Notes under the pieces: model-generated
The model's input: the letters and a program-made list of their open reading frames with translations, nothing else
The model's database searches: none
What the model was told of the DNA's origin: nothing
Program-made: the position numbers and the translations under genes
Shown here: positions 39,748-48,692 of the stretch, in pieces
How the letters are laid out: every line of letters starts with the position of its first letter
Position numbering within the stretch: position 1 is the stretch's first letter
From: Corynebacterium uberis
GTDB taxonomy: Bacteria > Actinomycetota > Actinomycetes > Mycobacteriales > Mycobacteriaceae
NCBI RefSeq assembly: GCF_020616335.1
Contig: NZ_CP085051.1
Coordinates: forward strand, 1,488,001 to 1,552,000
Direction: 5' to 3'
DNA: 64,000 bases

Positions 39748-40575
39748 TTAGTGCTGGCCGACCTCGAAGCGGGCGAAGTCGGTGACGGTGATGCCGGCGG
39801 CGTCGGCAATCTGCTTGACGGTCTTCTTGGAGTCCGCAACGGACGGCTGCTCCAGGAGCACAACATCCTTGTAGAAGCCGCCCAGGCGGCCCTCAACGAT
39901 CTTCGGGATGGCCTGCTCCGGCTTGCCCTCTTCGCGGGTGATCTGCTCGGCGATGGAGCGCTCCTTGTCCACGACCTCGGCGGGCACGGACTCGCGGGAG
40001 AGGTACTGCGCCTTCAGGGCAGCAACCTGCATGGCGATGGCGTGGGCTGCCTGCTCGGCCTCCTCGCCCTCACCGGTGTAGGCGACCAGCACGCCCACGG
40101 CCGGGGGCAGGTCGGCGGAACGCTGGTGCAGGTAGGTGGAGACGTGCTCGCCCTCGACGGTGACGGCGCGACGCAGCTCAAGCTTCTCACCGATCTTGGC
40201 GGACAGCTCCTGCAGCACGTCCGCGGCGGGGGTGCCGTCGACGTCGGCAGCGGCGAGCTCCTCAGCGGAGTTGGCCTTCACGGCAGCGGCGGCCTCGGCG
40301 ATGCGGGCAGCAACGTCCTTGAACTCGGCGTTCTTGGCCACGAAGTCGGTCTCGGCGTTGACCTCAACCATGGTGTTGCCGGAGACGGCAATCAGGCCCT
40401 CTAGGGCGTTGCGCTCGGCGCGCTTGCCCACGTCCTTTGCGCCCTTGACGCGCAGGATCTCAACGGCCTTGTCAAAGTCACCCTCGGTTTCGTCCAGGGC
40501 CTTCTTGCAGTCGAGCATGCCCGAGCCGGTCAGCTCGCGCAGCTTCTTCACGTCAGCAGCAGTGTAATTCGCCAT
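39748..40575 (-). CDS. tsf: Elongation factor Ts
   Basis: Guanine nucleotide exchange factor for EF-Tu. 275 residues starting [20 protein letters not shown]; the N-terminal UBA-like helix bundle continues with [21 protein letters not shown]. The EF-Ts signature TDFVAKN lies in [17 protein letters not shown]. It is downstream of rpsB, the near-universal bacterial arrangement, with a 192-base gap. Length is standard for actinobacteria. Confidence 0.98.
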   Translation of the reverse strand: MANYTAADVKKLRELTGSGMLDCKKALDETEGDFDKAVEILRVKGAKDVGKRAERNALEGLIAVSGNTMVEVNAETDFVAKNAEFKDVAARIAEAAAAVKANSAEELAAADVDGTPAADVLQELSAKIGEKLELRRAVTVEGEHVSTYLHQRSADLPPAVGVLVAYTGEGEEAEQAAHAIAMQVAALKAQYLSRESVPAEVVDKERSIAEQITREEGKPEQAIPKIVEGRLGGFYKDVVLLEQPSVADSKKTVKQIADAAGITVTDFARFEVGQH

Positions 40576-40767
40576 GCGGGGCGATCCTCCTTGAGATTTA
40601 GAACAGATTCGTTGATCCGCTTCCAGGATCGTAGTCGACTGCGGGAGCCGACGCCGACGCTGCAAGCGGCAAGCAATCATGGCTGCGGCCCCCGGCGTGC
40701 GTAACGACCGGGTCTATAGCGAGTCCGGAAGGTGTGCGCTCATCGGGGGCCGGCAGTGGATGCTTAT

Positions 40768-41622
40768 TTATGCCTGGGCATCCTCGGCGGGGGTCTCCTG
40801 CGCGGGGGTCTCAGCCGCCTCCGGAGCCTCCGAAACCTCAGCCGCAGAAGCCTGGGCAGCCTTCTCGGCGTCCTGGGCTTCCTTCTCAGCGCTGTCGCCG
40901 GCAGCTTCCTTCGCGGCGGCGAGCTGGCGCTCCTCGCGGGCCTTCTTGCCCTCGATGACGGCCTCGCCGACAACGTGGGTCAGGATGGACACGGAGCGGA
41001 TGGCGTCATCGTTGCCCGGAATCGGGTACGCAACATCATCAGGATCGCAGTTGGTATCAAGGATGCCAACGACGGGGATGTTGAGCTTGTGGGCCTCATG
41101 AACAGCGATGTGTTCCTTGTTGGTGTCCACGATCCACAGGGCGGAGGGCACCTTGCCCATCTCGGCGATACCGCTGAGCACGCGCTCCAGCTTGGTGCGC
41201 TCGCGGGTCAGCATGAGAACTTCCTTCTTGGTGCGGCCTGCGTAGCCGTCCTCAGCGGCCTCCATGGCCTGGAGTTCCTTCATGCGGGCCAGCCGCTTGG
41301 ACACGGTCTGGAAGTTGGTGAGCATGCCGCCGAGCCAACGGTGGTTGACGTAGGGCATTCCCACGCGCTCGGCCTCATTCTTGATGGCCTCTTGCGCCTG
41401 CTTCTTGGTGCCCACGAAGAGGACGTTGCCACCGTGGGCGACGGTCTCCTTGATGAACTCGTAGGCCTCATCGATGAAGGTCAGCGTCTGCTGCAGGTCG
41501 ATGATGTAGATGCCGTTGCGGTCGGTGAAGATGAAGCGACGCATCTTAGGGTTCCAGCGACGGGTCTGGTGCCCGAAGTGGACGCCGGCGTCGAGAAGCT
41601 CACGCATGGTTACAACTGCCAT
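40768..41622 (-). CDS. rpsB: 30S ribosomal protein S2
   Basis: 284 residues. Core S2 motifs: [107 protein letters not shown] and [12 protein letters not shown]. The last 50 residues are an Ala/Glu-rich, probably disordered extension common in actinobacterial S2. The start has an AGGAAGGGAG ribosome site. The long leader contains a nested hairpin (41759-41805). A divergent M23-like gene lies upstream, as in mycobacteria. Confidence 0.98.
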   Translation of the reverse strand: MAVVTMRELLDAGVHFGHQTRRWNPKMRRFIFTDRNGIYIIDLQQTLTFIDEAYEFIKETVAHGGNVLFVGTKKQAQEAIKNEAERVGMPYVNHRWLGGMLTNFQTVSKRLARMKELQAMEAAEDGYAGRTKKEVLMLTRERTKLERVLSGIAEMGKVPSALWIVDTNKEHIAVHEAHKLNIPVVGILDTNCDPDDVAYPIPGNDDAIRSVSILTHVVGEAVIEGKKAREERQLAAAKEAAGDSAEKEAQDAEKAAQASAAEVSEAPEAAETPAQETPAEDAQA

Positions 41623-41758
41623 GGGGTGCTCCCTTCCTGTTCTCAGGTGGTTTCGGTTTCAATGTGCACAGGCTTTGTGTCCTTTTGTCCTCTGCCCTGG
41701 CGACGAGCAACCGGCACTAACACCCGAATTGGAAATACGGGACCTTGTCAGTGTCCGG

Positions 41759-41805
41759 GGCTGACCTGATCTCTCACGAAAGTGAGAAGTTGTGGCGAGT
41801 CAGCC
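41759..41805 (-). promoter_or_regulatory. Structured element in the rpsB leader region
   Basis: A nested stem: GGCTGAC (41759-41765) pairs with GTCAGCC (41799-41805), enclosing TCTCAC (41772-41777) and GTGAGA (41782-41787) around a GAAA tetranucleotide on the plus strand. It lies about 140-180 bases upstream of the rpsB start. It could be an autoregulatory S2 leader or part of the divergent promoter region. The rest of the 419-base gap between rpsB and the M23-like gene shows no other clear signal. Confidence 0.5.
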
Positions 41806-42041
41806 ACGCTGCGCCGCGCGTAGTCAGTGCGTTGACCTGTAGTTTTGGAGTCCTACCCCGAACAACAGACACACTGCTAGCAGGTAGTTTAGACGCCTTT
41901 AGCCCGCAGGTAAAGCCGGCCCCGACCACCTTTTCACAGGCTTGTCACATCAGCCTCATACGTACCGTTTTCCACAGACTTCTTCATTTGGATTCTGCCT
42001 CGCCACCACAATCCGCCCGGCCTGACCAACACTGACCAATC

Positions 42042-42674
42042 ATGAACACCCACACCCCGGCACGCCACGACCACGAAACGCTTATCGACGCCGCGCCTCT
42101 CCCCGCCGGTTCGCACCCCCAGCGAGCCCGCACCACACGAACACCCGCGGCGTGTCTCGCAGCACTCTTCGCCGCTCTCCTGACCATCCTGTGCGCCGCG
42201 CCGCCACAAGCCAGCGCCGGCGCCTACCGCGACCCCATCACCGGCAACCCCCGACCCTCCATGGTCACGCGGGCTTTTGACCCTCCAGCCCAGGACTGGC
42301 TCCCCGGGCACCGCGGCGTCGACCTGTTTGCTGCCCCGGGCCAACCGATTACAGCGGCAGGTTCGGGAACGGTCAACTTCGCCGGAGTCATCGCCGGAAC
42401 ACCCACCGTCAGCATCGATCACCCCGACGGCATCCGCACGACTTACCAGCCGGTGCTCGCTCGAGTCCGGGCAGGTGACACGATCACGGTCGGCCAGGTC
42501 ATCGGAATACTGTCTACCCCCACCGACGGCCATCCCGGCTTGAGTTGGGGCGCAAAGTGGGCCGAGCGCAAGGCTGACTACATTAACCCCTTGAGCCTGC
42601 TTGACAGCCCCGTCATTCGGCTCAAGCCCGTGGATGAGTCTGCTGATAGACCTGGCGCAAACGCGCCGCACTGA
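42042..42674 (+). CDS. Secreted M23-like peptidase domain protein, probably inactive
   Basis: 210 residues. A long N-terminal part precedes a hydrophobic export segment (ACLAALFAALLTILCAA), with likely cleavage near QASAGA. The domain that follows has the M23/LytM layout: LPGHRGVDLFAAPGQPITAAGSGTVNFAG, IDHPDGIRTTYQPV and RAGDTITVGQVIGIL. The first zinc motif HxGxD is present. The usual C-terminal HxH motif is replaced by GLSWG, so a zinc ligand and a catalytic His are missing. Proteins encoded divergently from rpsB in actinobacteria usually keep a version of that motif. The 3' end overlaps xerC by 53 bases. Confidence 0.82.
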   Translation: MNTHTPARHDHETLIDAAPLPAGSHPQRARTTRTPAACLAALFAALLTILCAAPPQASAGAYRDPITGNPRPSMVTRAFDPPAQDWLPGHRGVDLFAAPGQPITAAGSGTVNFAGVIAGTPTVSIDHPDGIRTTYQPVLARVRAGDTITVGQVIGILSTPTDGHPGLSWGAKWAERKADYINPLSLLDSPVIRLKPVDESADRPGANAPH

Positions 42675-43518
42675 CGTGGGTATAAATCTGCGTCGTCTGC
42701 ATCGACGAGTGCCCCAACAACTCCTGCACCACGCGCAGATCAGCGCCGCCTTCCAGCAGATGAGTGGCCGCAGAGTGACGCAGCTCATGGGGCGAGACAT
42801 GGCTCACCCCACCTTGACTGGCTGCAGCATCGACGATGCGGCGCACCTGGCGCTGATCAATGCGCGTACCGCTGCGTTGCCCGACAAAAAGCGCCCGCCC
42901 CCCCTGCGGCCCAGCAAGCTCTGAGCGCCGCTCCAGCCACGCCTCCACCGCGCTAGCCGCGGCCCGCCCAAACGGCACAACGCGCTCCTTGTTGCCTTTG
43001 CCCACCACCCGCAGCGTGCACCGCTGCTTATCGACGTCCCCGCAGTCCAGACCGCACAATTCCGCAACGCGCACACCGGTGGCGTACAACAATTCCACGA
43101 TCGCCCGGTCCCGCACCGCCACGGCGGAATCGGGGTGCGCCTCGGGGTGCTCGACAACCCGGCGCGCTTGCTCCGCAGTCAACACCTCCGGCAGGTGACG
43201 GTGTCGTTTCGGCGCAACCAGCCGGGCGGCCTCATCGCGGTCAATATGGCCTTGGTCTACTGCCCAGGTGGAAAACGCGCGCACAGCCGCGATGCGCCGG
43301 GCCATCGTCGACCGGGCCCGCCCCGCCGCCACCGACTGTGCCAGCCACGAACGCAGGGCCGGCAGCCGGAAATGCGCGAAGTCGCCCACCACGGCGGCAA
43401 GGTCACGGAGGTCACTTTTGTACCCGCGCACGGTGGCTGGCGAGCGGCCAAGAACCAGGGATTGATACTCCCCAAAGTCCTCAATCGCTTCGATCAGTTG
43501 CGTGCCTGCCTGCGCCAT
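42622..43518 (-). CDS. xerC: Tyrosine recombinase XerC
   Basis: Resolves chromosome dimers at the dif site with XerD. About 298 residues from ATG 43518. The N-terminal core-binding domain includes RSPATVRGYKSDLRDL. The catalytic domain has all the residues of the family: Arg in ATGVRVAELCGL, Lys in GKGNKERVVPF, HELRH, GHSSMQTTQIYTHV (His) and the nucleophile Tyr in IYTHV. Its 3' end overlaps the convergent M23-like gene by 53 bases. It follows dprA on the same strand with 26 bases between. Confidence 0.94.
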   Translation of the reverse strand: MAQAGTQLIEAIEDFGEYQSLVLGRSPATVRGYKSDLRDLAAVVGDFAHFRLPALRSWLAQSVAAGRARSTMARRIAAVRAFSTWAVDQGHIDRDEAARLVAPKRHRHLPEVLTAEQARRVVEHPEAHPDSAVAVRDRAIVELLYATGVRVAELCGLDCGDVDKQRCTLRVVGKGNKERVVPFGRAAASAVEAWLERRSELAGPQGGRALFVGQRSGTRIDQRQVRRIVDAAASQGGVSHVSPHELRHSAATHLLEGGADLRVVQELLGHSSMQTTQIYTHVSAARLRQVYQQTHPRA

Positions 43519-43544
43519 GGCATCCACCGTAATGGACGCCCCGC

Positions 43545-44723
43545 CTAGCCAGCAGCGCGCTGCCACGCCGAACCGTGAAGTTCCACTACGCCGCGCTGGC
43601 GCAACTCCACCAGAACATGCATGACCAGGGCAATAGGCAGTCCCGCGGTGGCCGCAATTTCCTCGCCCGGGCTCCCACCCTCGCCTCGGACGGGCAGCGC
43701 ATCAAATACGCGCAGCTCATTTCGGCTCAGCCCCTGGACAGTATCCGCACCAAACTGCAACTCGTATTGGTCCTCCGCCGTCACCGCGCCCACGGCGCTG
43801 AGCAGCCCGCGCACCTCATCGGCGCTACACACAAGTTGCGCCTGTCCTTTCATGATGCGCTGGTGGCACCCGAGGGAGCCTGGTCCCGTAATAGGGCCCG
43901 GTACGGCCATGGTCACCCGGCCCAAACCTTCCGCCCAGCTCAAGGTGTTCAGTGCGCCAGATCGCCAGGAGGCCTCGATGACCACTGTGCCCGCGGACAG
44001 TGCCGCCACCAACCTATTGCGGGTAAGAAAACGGTGCCGCTGTGGGGTCACCCCGGGTGGGTACTCGCTGACCACAGCCCCGCCGCCGGAGGCAATGCGC
44101 TCGCACAGCGTCCGATTGCGCGCGGGATAAAACCGGTCGATCCCGCACGCGCTGACAACGATGGTCGAGCCCCCGGCAGCCAGCGCTTGCTCATGTGCCA
44201 CGCAATCAACCCCCAGTGCGCCTCCCGAAATGATGGTCCACTGGTGCGCAGCTAGCCCGCGGACGATGTGGCCGGTGGCTTGGGCCCCGTAGCTGGTCAT
44301 CGCCCGGGTGCCCACAACGCTTACTGCCTGCGCGAGAAGCTCTGGCAGCACGCCGCCGCGCACCCACAGCGCATGGGGGGCCACCGCATCGGCCTGATGG
44401 CTGCGGATGTGCGGGCTGCACCCAGAGGCGGCAAAACCAAAGGCGTGGTCGAGCTGTTCGGCCGGCCACTGCTCATGGCCGGGATGAATCAGCTGGGCAC
44501 CCACCGCGGCTGCCGCCTCCAGGTCGTGCTCAGCCCGATTGGTCCCCCGGCGCGACGCGGTCTGGCGGGCGAGGTCTCCTATCCAGTCCTCCTGGCCGGC
44601 CACGCCGCGGGCGATATCCACGGCGCTCGCTCCGCCGGCTAATAGTGCTGTCAGCTCCCGGGATGGTCCTTCTACGACTCTGGAAAGGTATGCCCAGGCG
44701 AGTTGCTCTTGTGTCCAGCTCAT
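43545..44723 (-). CDS. dprA: DNA processing protein DprA
   Basis: Binds incoming single-stranded DNA and loads RecA in transformable bacteria; widely conserved in others. 392 residues. The Rossmann-like core reads AVSVVGTRAMTSYGAQATGHIVRGLAAHQWTIISGGALGVDCVAHEQALAAGG, then ACGIDRFYPARNRTL and SEYPPGVTPQRHRFLTRNRLVAALS. A winged-helix-like C-terminus follows (ELRVFDALP...). It overlaps comM by 4 bases (ATGA) and precedes xerC; comM-dprA-xerC is a conserved actinobacterial run. No other competence genes are in the window. Confidence 0.94.
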   Translation of the reverse strand: MSWTQEQLAWAYLSRVVEGPSRELTALLAGGASAVDIARGVAGQEDWIGDLARQTASRRGTNRAEHDLEAAAAVGAQLIHPGHEQWPAEQLDHAFGFAASGCSPHIRSHQADAVAPHALWVRGGVLPELLAQAVSVVGTRAMTSYGAQATGHIVRGLAAHQWTIISGGALGVDCVAHEQALAAGGSTIVVSACGIDRFYPARNRTLCERIASGGGAVVSEYPPGVTPQRHRFLTRNRLVAALSAGTVVIEASWRSGALNTLSWAEGLGRVTMAVPGPITGPGSLGCHQRIMKGQAQLVCSADEVRGLLSAVGAVTAEDQYELQFGADTVQGLSRNELRVFDALPVRGEGGSPGEEIAATAGLPIALVMHVLVELRQRGVVELHGSAWQRAAG

Positions 44724-46255
44724 GCGGCCGCCTGGATCGTTGGGGTGCCGCGCAGGTCCAAGGCGGCGGCAACGTGATCAACATCCGGGATGTCACAGCC
44801 CGCCAAGTCGGCGAGCGTCCATGCGATCTTGAGGGTGCGATCAACGCCGCGTTGACTCATCTCTCCCCGGGCAAGGAAGGCACCGAGCATGGCCATGGCG
44901 GCCTCGGTGGCGGGAAACTCTCGCCGCAGCACAGTCCCCTCAACCTGCGCATTGGTGGTCACGTCGAGGCCCCTCTCGACCCACCGGGCCGTCGCCCGCT
45001 CGCGGGCCAGCGCGACTGCCTGAGCGATGTCTGCGGTGCTGGTGGCGTGGGCGTCGGAAAGCACCGACATCTTGCCGTGCGTGCTCACCATGATGTCTAA
45101 GCGATCGCGCAGCGGCCCGGAGAGGTTTTCTAGATATGTTCGCCGGGTCTGGGCGCTGCACCGACACTCGTGGGGCTCCTCGGCGCCGCACCGGCACGGG
45201 TTGGCCGCCAGCACGAGTTGGCAGCGGGCAGGGAACCGATACTCGCGGTGTGCCCGCACGATGCGGACGCTGTGCTGCTCGAGGGGGGTGCGTAGCCCGT
45301 CGAGGATGCGCGCGGGAATCTCGGAGACTTCGTCAAGAAACAGCACCCCACAGTGCGCCAGGCTAACGGCCCCGGGACGGGGTGTGCCGCTGCCTCCTCC
45401 CAGGAGTCCGGAGCGGGTGATGGAATGGTGCGGTGCGACGAAGGGCGCCCGCGTGATCGGTTCGGATCCATTGCCGGCGATGGAGTGGACAATCGTGGCC
45501 TCAATAACCTCATCGGGCCCCAGGGGCGGCAGCAGGCCAGCCATGCGCTGCGCGATCATGGACTTGCCCGATCCCGGCGGGCCGATCATGAGCAGATGGT
45601 GCCCGCCTGCCGCGGCCACCTGCGCGCCGAATTTCGCGTGATCCTGGCCTGCGACATCGCTGAAATCCCCGTAGTGCGGTGGCGCCCCAGAGGCCACGAT
45701 GTTGCCCACTCGGGGCAACGGGCGGCCCTGAAACAGCCACTCGTGGGCCTGGCGCAGCGTGGCAACGCAGCGAACATCGATCCCGGTGGCCAATGCAGCC
45801 TCGGCCATCGTTTCCTCCGGGACAATGACCTGCGCAATCCCGCACTCCCGCGCGCGCAGAATCGCCGCGAGGACCCCGGGCACGGGTTTGATCGCCCCAT
45901 CCAGTCCGATCTCCCCCACAACCAGGACGCCAGCCAGGCGGGCCGCAACCTCATCATCGTGAGCTTGGGCAGCAAGCACCGCGAGGGTAATCGCCAGATC
46001 AAAGTGCGAGCCGGCCTTGGGCATATCCGCCGGCGACAAGGAGATGATGACCTTGGTGCGCGGCCAGGCAATGCCGCAGTTGGCCGCCGCAGTTTTTATC
46101 CGCTCGCGCGATTCCCGCACGCTGGTATCTGCCAACCCCACAACGTGCAGCCCCGGCAGGCCAGGACCGATATTGGCCTCCACGCTGACCAGCTGCGCAT
46201 GAATCCCATGGAGTGCTACGGACGATACGCGGGCGAGCTTCCTAATTGGCGGCAT
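44720..46255 (-). CDS. comM: YifB/ComM family AAA+ ATPase (Mg chelatase-like)
   Basis: Hexameric helicase-like ATPase; ComM assists branch migration during natural transformation in some bacteria. 511 residues from ATG 46255 (PPIRKLARVSSVALHGIHA). The N-terminal S5-like domain has VEANIGPGLPGLHVVGLAD and SPADMPKAGSHFDLA. Walker A is GPPGSGKSM, Walker B is GVLFLDEV. A Zn-type cluster LAANPCRCG...CRC and the sensor region RDRLDIMV follow, then a helical C-terminal domain. The upstream frame before ATG 46255 overlaps yraN and is not needed. Confidence 0.94.
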   Translation of the reverse strand: MPPIRKLARVSSVALHGIHAQLVSVEANIGPGLPGLHVVGLADTSVRESRERIKTAAANCGIAWPRTKVIISLSPADMPKAGSHFDLAITLAVLAAQAHDDEVAARLAGVLVVGEIGLDGAIKPVPGVLAAILRARECGIAQVIVPEETMAEAALATGIDVRCVATLRQAHEWLFQGRPLPRVGNIVASGAPPHYGDFSDVAGQDHAKFGAQVAAAGGHHLLMIGPPGSGKSMIAQRMAGLLPPLGPDEVIEATIVHSIAGNGSEPITRAPFVAPHHSITRSGLLGGGSGTPRPGAVSLAHCGVLFLDEVSEIPARILDGLRTPLEQHSVRIVRAHREYRFPARCQLVLAANPCRCGAEEPHECRCSAQTRRTYLENLSGPLRDRLDIMVSTHGKMSVLSDAHATSTADIAQAVALARERATARWVERGLDVTTNAQVEGTVLRREFPATEAAMAMLGAFLARGEMSQRGVDRTLKIAWTLADLAGCDIPDVDHVAAALDLRGTPTIQAAA

Positions 46256-46655
46256 CGTCAACCCCCGGGTACCAGTCCGTGTCAAAGAGAAGATGTTCTT
46301 CTCCCCCGAGACCCTGATGCCGCCCGACGACGGTGAGCGCGAGGACGTCGAAACGCACCGGCACATACGCGGTCCCTCGCAGCCATTGTGCGGCGGCGCG
46401 GCGCATGCGCCCGAGTTTGCGCGCGGTGATGGCCTCCGCGGTTCCAAAGTCCGGCGTGGAGCGCGTCTTGACCTCCACGAAGACCACCGTTCCGTCATCT
46501 TCCTGACAAATCAGGTCAAGCTCCCCGCACGGATAGGCCACATTCATAGCCAGGATGTGTGCTCCCCGGTCCCGATAATAGGCGGCGGCAAAAGCCTCCC
46601 CCTGGCGACCCAGCTGGCGACGATGCCCGGCGCTGGGCGGCGCTGATGTAGACAT
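46242..46655 (-). CDS. yraN: UPF0102 family endonuclease-like protein YraN
   Basis: 137 residues with the restriction-endonuclease-like fold of the UPF0102 family: LGRQGEAFAAAYYRDRGAHILAMNVAYPCGELDLICQEDDGTVVFVEVKTRS, which includes the E...GELDLI...FVEVKTR pattern of a PD-(D/E)xK site. Exact role unknown; a nuclease function is inferred from the motif. It ends 14 bases inside the comM start region, so the two are likely co-transcribed. The ATG at 46655 precedes STSAPPSAGHRRQLGRQGE. Confidence 0.93.
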   Translation of the reverse strand: MSTSAPPSAGHRRQLGRQGEAFAAAYYRDRGAHILAMNVAYPCGELDLICQEDDGTVVFVEVKTRSTPDFGTAEAITARKLGRMRRAAAQWLRGTAYVPVRFDVLALTVVGRHQGLGGEEHLLFDTDWYPGVDDAAN

Positions 46656-46742
46656 GTTTCCCCCTTTTCCTGTGTGACGTGTGGCCCATCATCGCCCATC
46701 CGCGCCCCAGCGCGCCGGCCTGAGCCACCCCGCCCCCGATCC

Positions 46743-46771
46743 CCTGTGGATAGATCCCCCCTATCCACAGG
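46743..46771. repeat. Perfect 11-bp inverted repeat with DnaA-box-like arms
   Basis: CCTGTGGATAG (46743-46753) and CTATCCACAGG (46761-46771) around a seven-base loop. Each arm contains CTATCCACA or its complement, one base off the DnaA box TTATCCACA. It lies between the DUF2469 stop and the yraN start. It could also serve as a terminator of the lepB-rnhB-DUF2469 run, although no T-run follows. Confidence 0.75.
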
Positions 46772-46790
46772 TCCGTCCCCCGCACTCGCC

Positions 46791-47099
46791 TTACTCCGGC
46801 AGAATCATCTCCGGCTTGTCCAGCTCCTCAATGTTCACGTCCTTATAGGTAATAACGCGCACATAGCGCACGAAACGCGCCGGCCGATACATATCCCACA
46901 CCCACGCATCAGACATCCGGACCTCATAATAAAGTTCCGTTTCGCCAGAATCGTGCGCAATGAGTTCCACCGCATTGGCCAAATAGAAACGCCGCTCCGT
47001 TTCTACAACATAAGAAAACTGACTAACGACGTCCCGGTATTCCCGGTACAGGGACAGCTCCGCGTCCGCCTCATAGTTGTCCAGATCTTCTGCACTCAC
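46791..47099 (-). CDS. DUF2469 family protein
   Basis: 102 residues, starting at GTG 47099, which overlaps the rnhB stop (GTGA). The sequence is acidic and aromatic: [64 protein letters not shown] and [14 protein letters not shown]. This is the DUF2469 family, conserved in actinobacteria next to rnhB. Function unknown. Translational coupling to rnhB is suggested by the overlap. Confidence 0.92.
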   Translation of the reverse strand: MSAEDLDNYEADAELSLYREYRDVVSQFSYVVETERRFYLANAVELIAHDSGETELYYEVRMSDAWVWDMYRPARFVRYVRVITYKDVNIEELDKPEMILPE

Positions 47100-47791
47100 C
47101 GAGCACCCCGTCCTTTCGAAGTAGTCACACTGTGGCCGTCCGCGGCCGCTTCCGCCTGCGCGAGCCACTGGCGGTGGGCCGACGCCACATTGGCATAAGT
47201 GTAGCGGTGAAAGGCGCTCGCCCCGTGGCGGCGCACCGCGTCCATATGGGCGGCCGTACCGTAGCCCTTATGCCGGGCAAACCCGTACTGCGGCAGGCAT
47301 TCATCAAGGCGCACCATCATCTCATCGCGCGTGACTTTTGCCAGCACACTCGCAGCAGCAATGCAGCGTGCCGCCGCATCCCCACCGATGATGGGCAGAT
47401 GGGGACGACCCAGACCGGGCACGCGCATGGCGTCCGTCAACACATACCCGCACGCGACATCCAAACGCGCGACGGCACGGCGCATCCCGCCCACATTTGC
47501 CCGCTGAATACCGTGAGCATCAATTTCGGCGGCGTCAATAATGACCACAGACCATGCCAGCGCAGTCTTTTTAATCACCGGGAAAAGGCGCTCGCGGGCC
47601 CGCGCGGTGAGCTTCTTCGAATCAGTAAGAGTAGCCAGCTCAGCCACCGGGCGATCTGGAAGAATGCACGCGGCAATAGCAATGGGGCCAGCGCACGCCC
47701 CTCGGCCGGCTTCATCCACGCCCGCCACGGGGCCCAAACCAGCCCGCGACAATGCCACTTCATAGGTGCGATGCTGAATCAGCTTGCGCAC
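47096..47791 (-). CDS. rnhB: Ribonuclease HII
   Basis: Removes RNA from RNA-DNA hybrids, including single ribonucleotides. 231 residues. The catalytic motif is [15 protein letters not shown], followed by [31 protein letters not shown], the metal-binding DAMRVPG region, [24 protein letters not shown] and [22 protein letters not shown]. It lies 14 bases after lepB, which is 5' to it on the same strand. Confidence 0.96.
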   Translation of the reverse strand: MRKLIQHRTYEVALSRAGLGPVAGVDEAGRGACAGPIAIAACILPDRPVAELATLTDSKKLTARARERLFPVIKKTALAWSVVIIDAAEIDAHGIQRANVGGMRRAVARLDVACGYVLTDAMRVPGLGRPHLPIIGGDAAARCIAAASVLAKVTRDEMMVRLDECLPQYGFARHKGYGTAAHMDAVRRHGASAFHRYTYANVASAHRQWLAQAEAAADGHSVTTSKGRGAR

Positions 47792-47805
47792 GACTCACGC
47801 TCGCC

Positions 47806-48567
47806 TTAGTGGTGCTGAATATCCGGGGAGCCGATGCCTCCAATGCGCCCCACAGGCCAAATCCGTGCCACGGCTTTACCGCGAATGTTTTCCACCGGGA
47901 TGGTTCCCTGATACTCATCACCCATATGCTCAGGGGCCCGCGAATCTGCCGAGTTCGTCCGGTTATCACCCATGACAAACACGTTGCCGTCCGGCACCCG
48001 AACCGGGCCGAAATACTCGCCGCCGCATTGCACGGAGCCGGTATCAGTGTTCACCGGGATCTGCGGGGGATCGAGCACGTAATCCTGATCAATGGGGGAA
48101 CCATCGACCATCACCGCCGGGTCCCCGGCCTGGCACGACACCGTCTGGCCACCCGTGGCAACGATCCGCTTGACCAGGTTATTTTCATCCGGGGCGACTA
48201 ATCCGGCATACGCTCCCAGGTTCTCTAGCCCCCGCTTGATGGGGTTATCTGAGCGCTGGGAAACAAAGCTGCGGTTCCACGAGTCGGTCCCCTTAAAAAC
48301 AACAACGTCTCCCGGTGCAGGATCGCTGAAGTAATAGCTGATCTTCTCCACCGCAATGCGGTCACCCTGGCACCCAGAACACCCGTGGAGAGTAGGTTCC
48401 ATGGAGGCACTAGGAATAAGATAGACCCGCCCAATGAACGTTTGGATCACAAAGACGATGACAAACACCGTGATCAGGGTCAAGGGCAGCTCGATGTACC
48501 ACGGGCGTGACGGGCGCGCAGCCTTCGCTGCCGAGTCATCCTGGGGGGTTTCTGCGGTGTCGTTCAC
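47806..48567 (-). CDS. lepB: Signal peptidase I
   Basis: Membrane serine protease that removes Sec and Tat signal peptides. About 253 residues. One N-terminal transmembrane helix (ELPLTLITVFVIVFVIQTFI) is followed by the catalytic Ser motif IPSASMEPTL, the catalytic Lys in NNLVKRIVATGG, and the box E region VFVMGDNRTNSADSR. An unusual Cys pair (GCSGCQGDR) follows the Ser motif. GTG 48567 is chosen, with a GTG six codons upstream as an alternative. It is divergent from the ABC exporter. Confidence 0.94.
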   Translation of the reverse strand: MNDTAETPQDDSAAKAARPSRPWYIELPLTLITVFVIVFVIQTFIGRVYLIPSASMEPTLHGCSGCQGDRIAVEKISYYFSDPAPGDVVVFKGTDSWNRSFVSQRSDNPIKRGLENLGAYAGLVAPDENNLVKRIVATGGQTVSCQAGDPAVMVDGSPIDQDYVLDPPQIPVNTDTGSVQCGGEYFGPVRVPDGNVFVMGDNRTNSADSRAPEHMGDEYQGTIPVENIRGKAVARIWPVGRIGGIGSPDIQHH

Positions 48568-48692
48568 GCCGTCCGACTCTAGCACCTTCCCCCGAGTACC
48601 CTGAGCGAACAGACGTCGCCCCGAGCGGGACGACTGACACATGCACGTATGACCTGGTTTCCCGCCAGATTTCCCCACTAAGGACCATTCCA

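Noticed and set aside
41934..42800. 288-codon minus-strand frame
   Set aside because: Antisense to the M23-like gene and another frame of the xerC end; no independent support.
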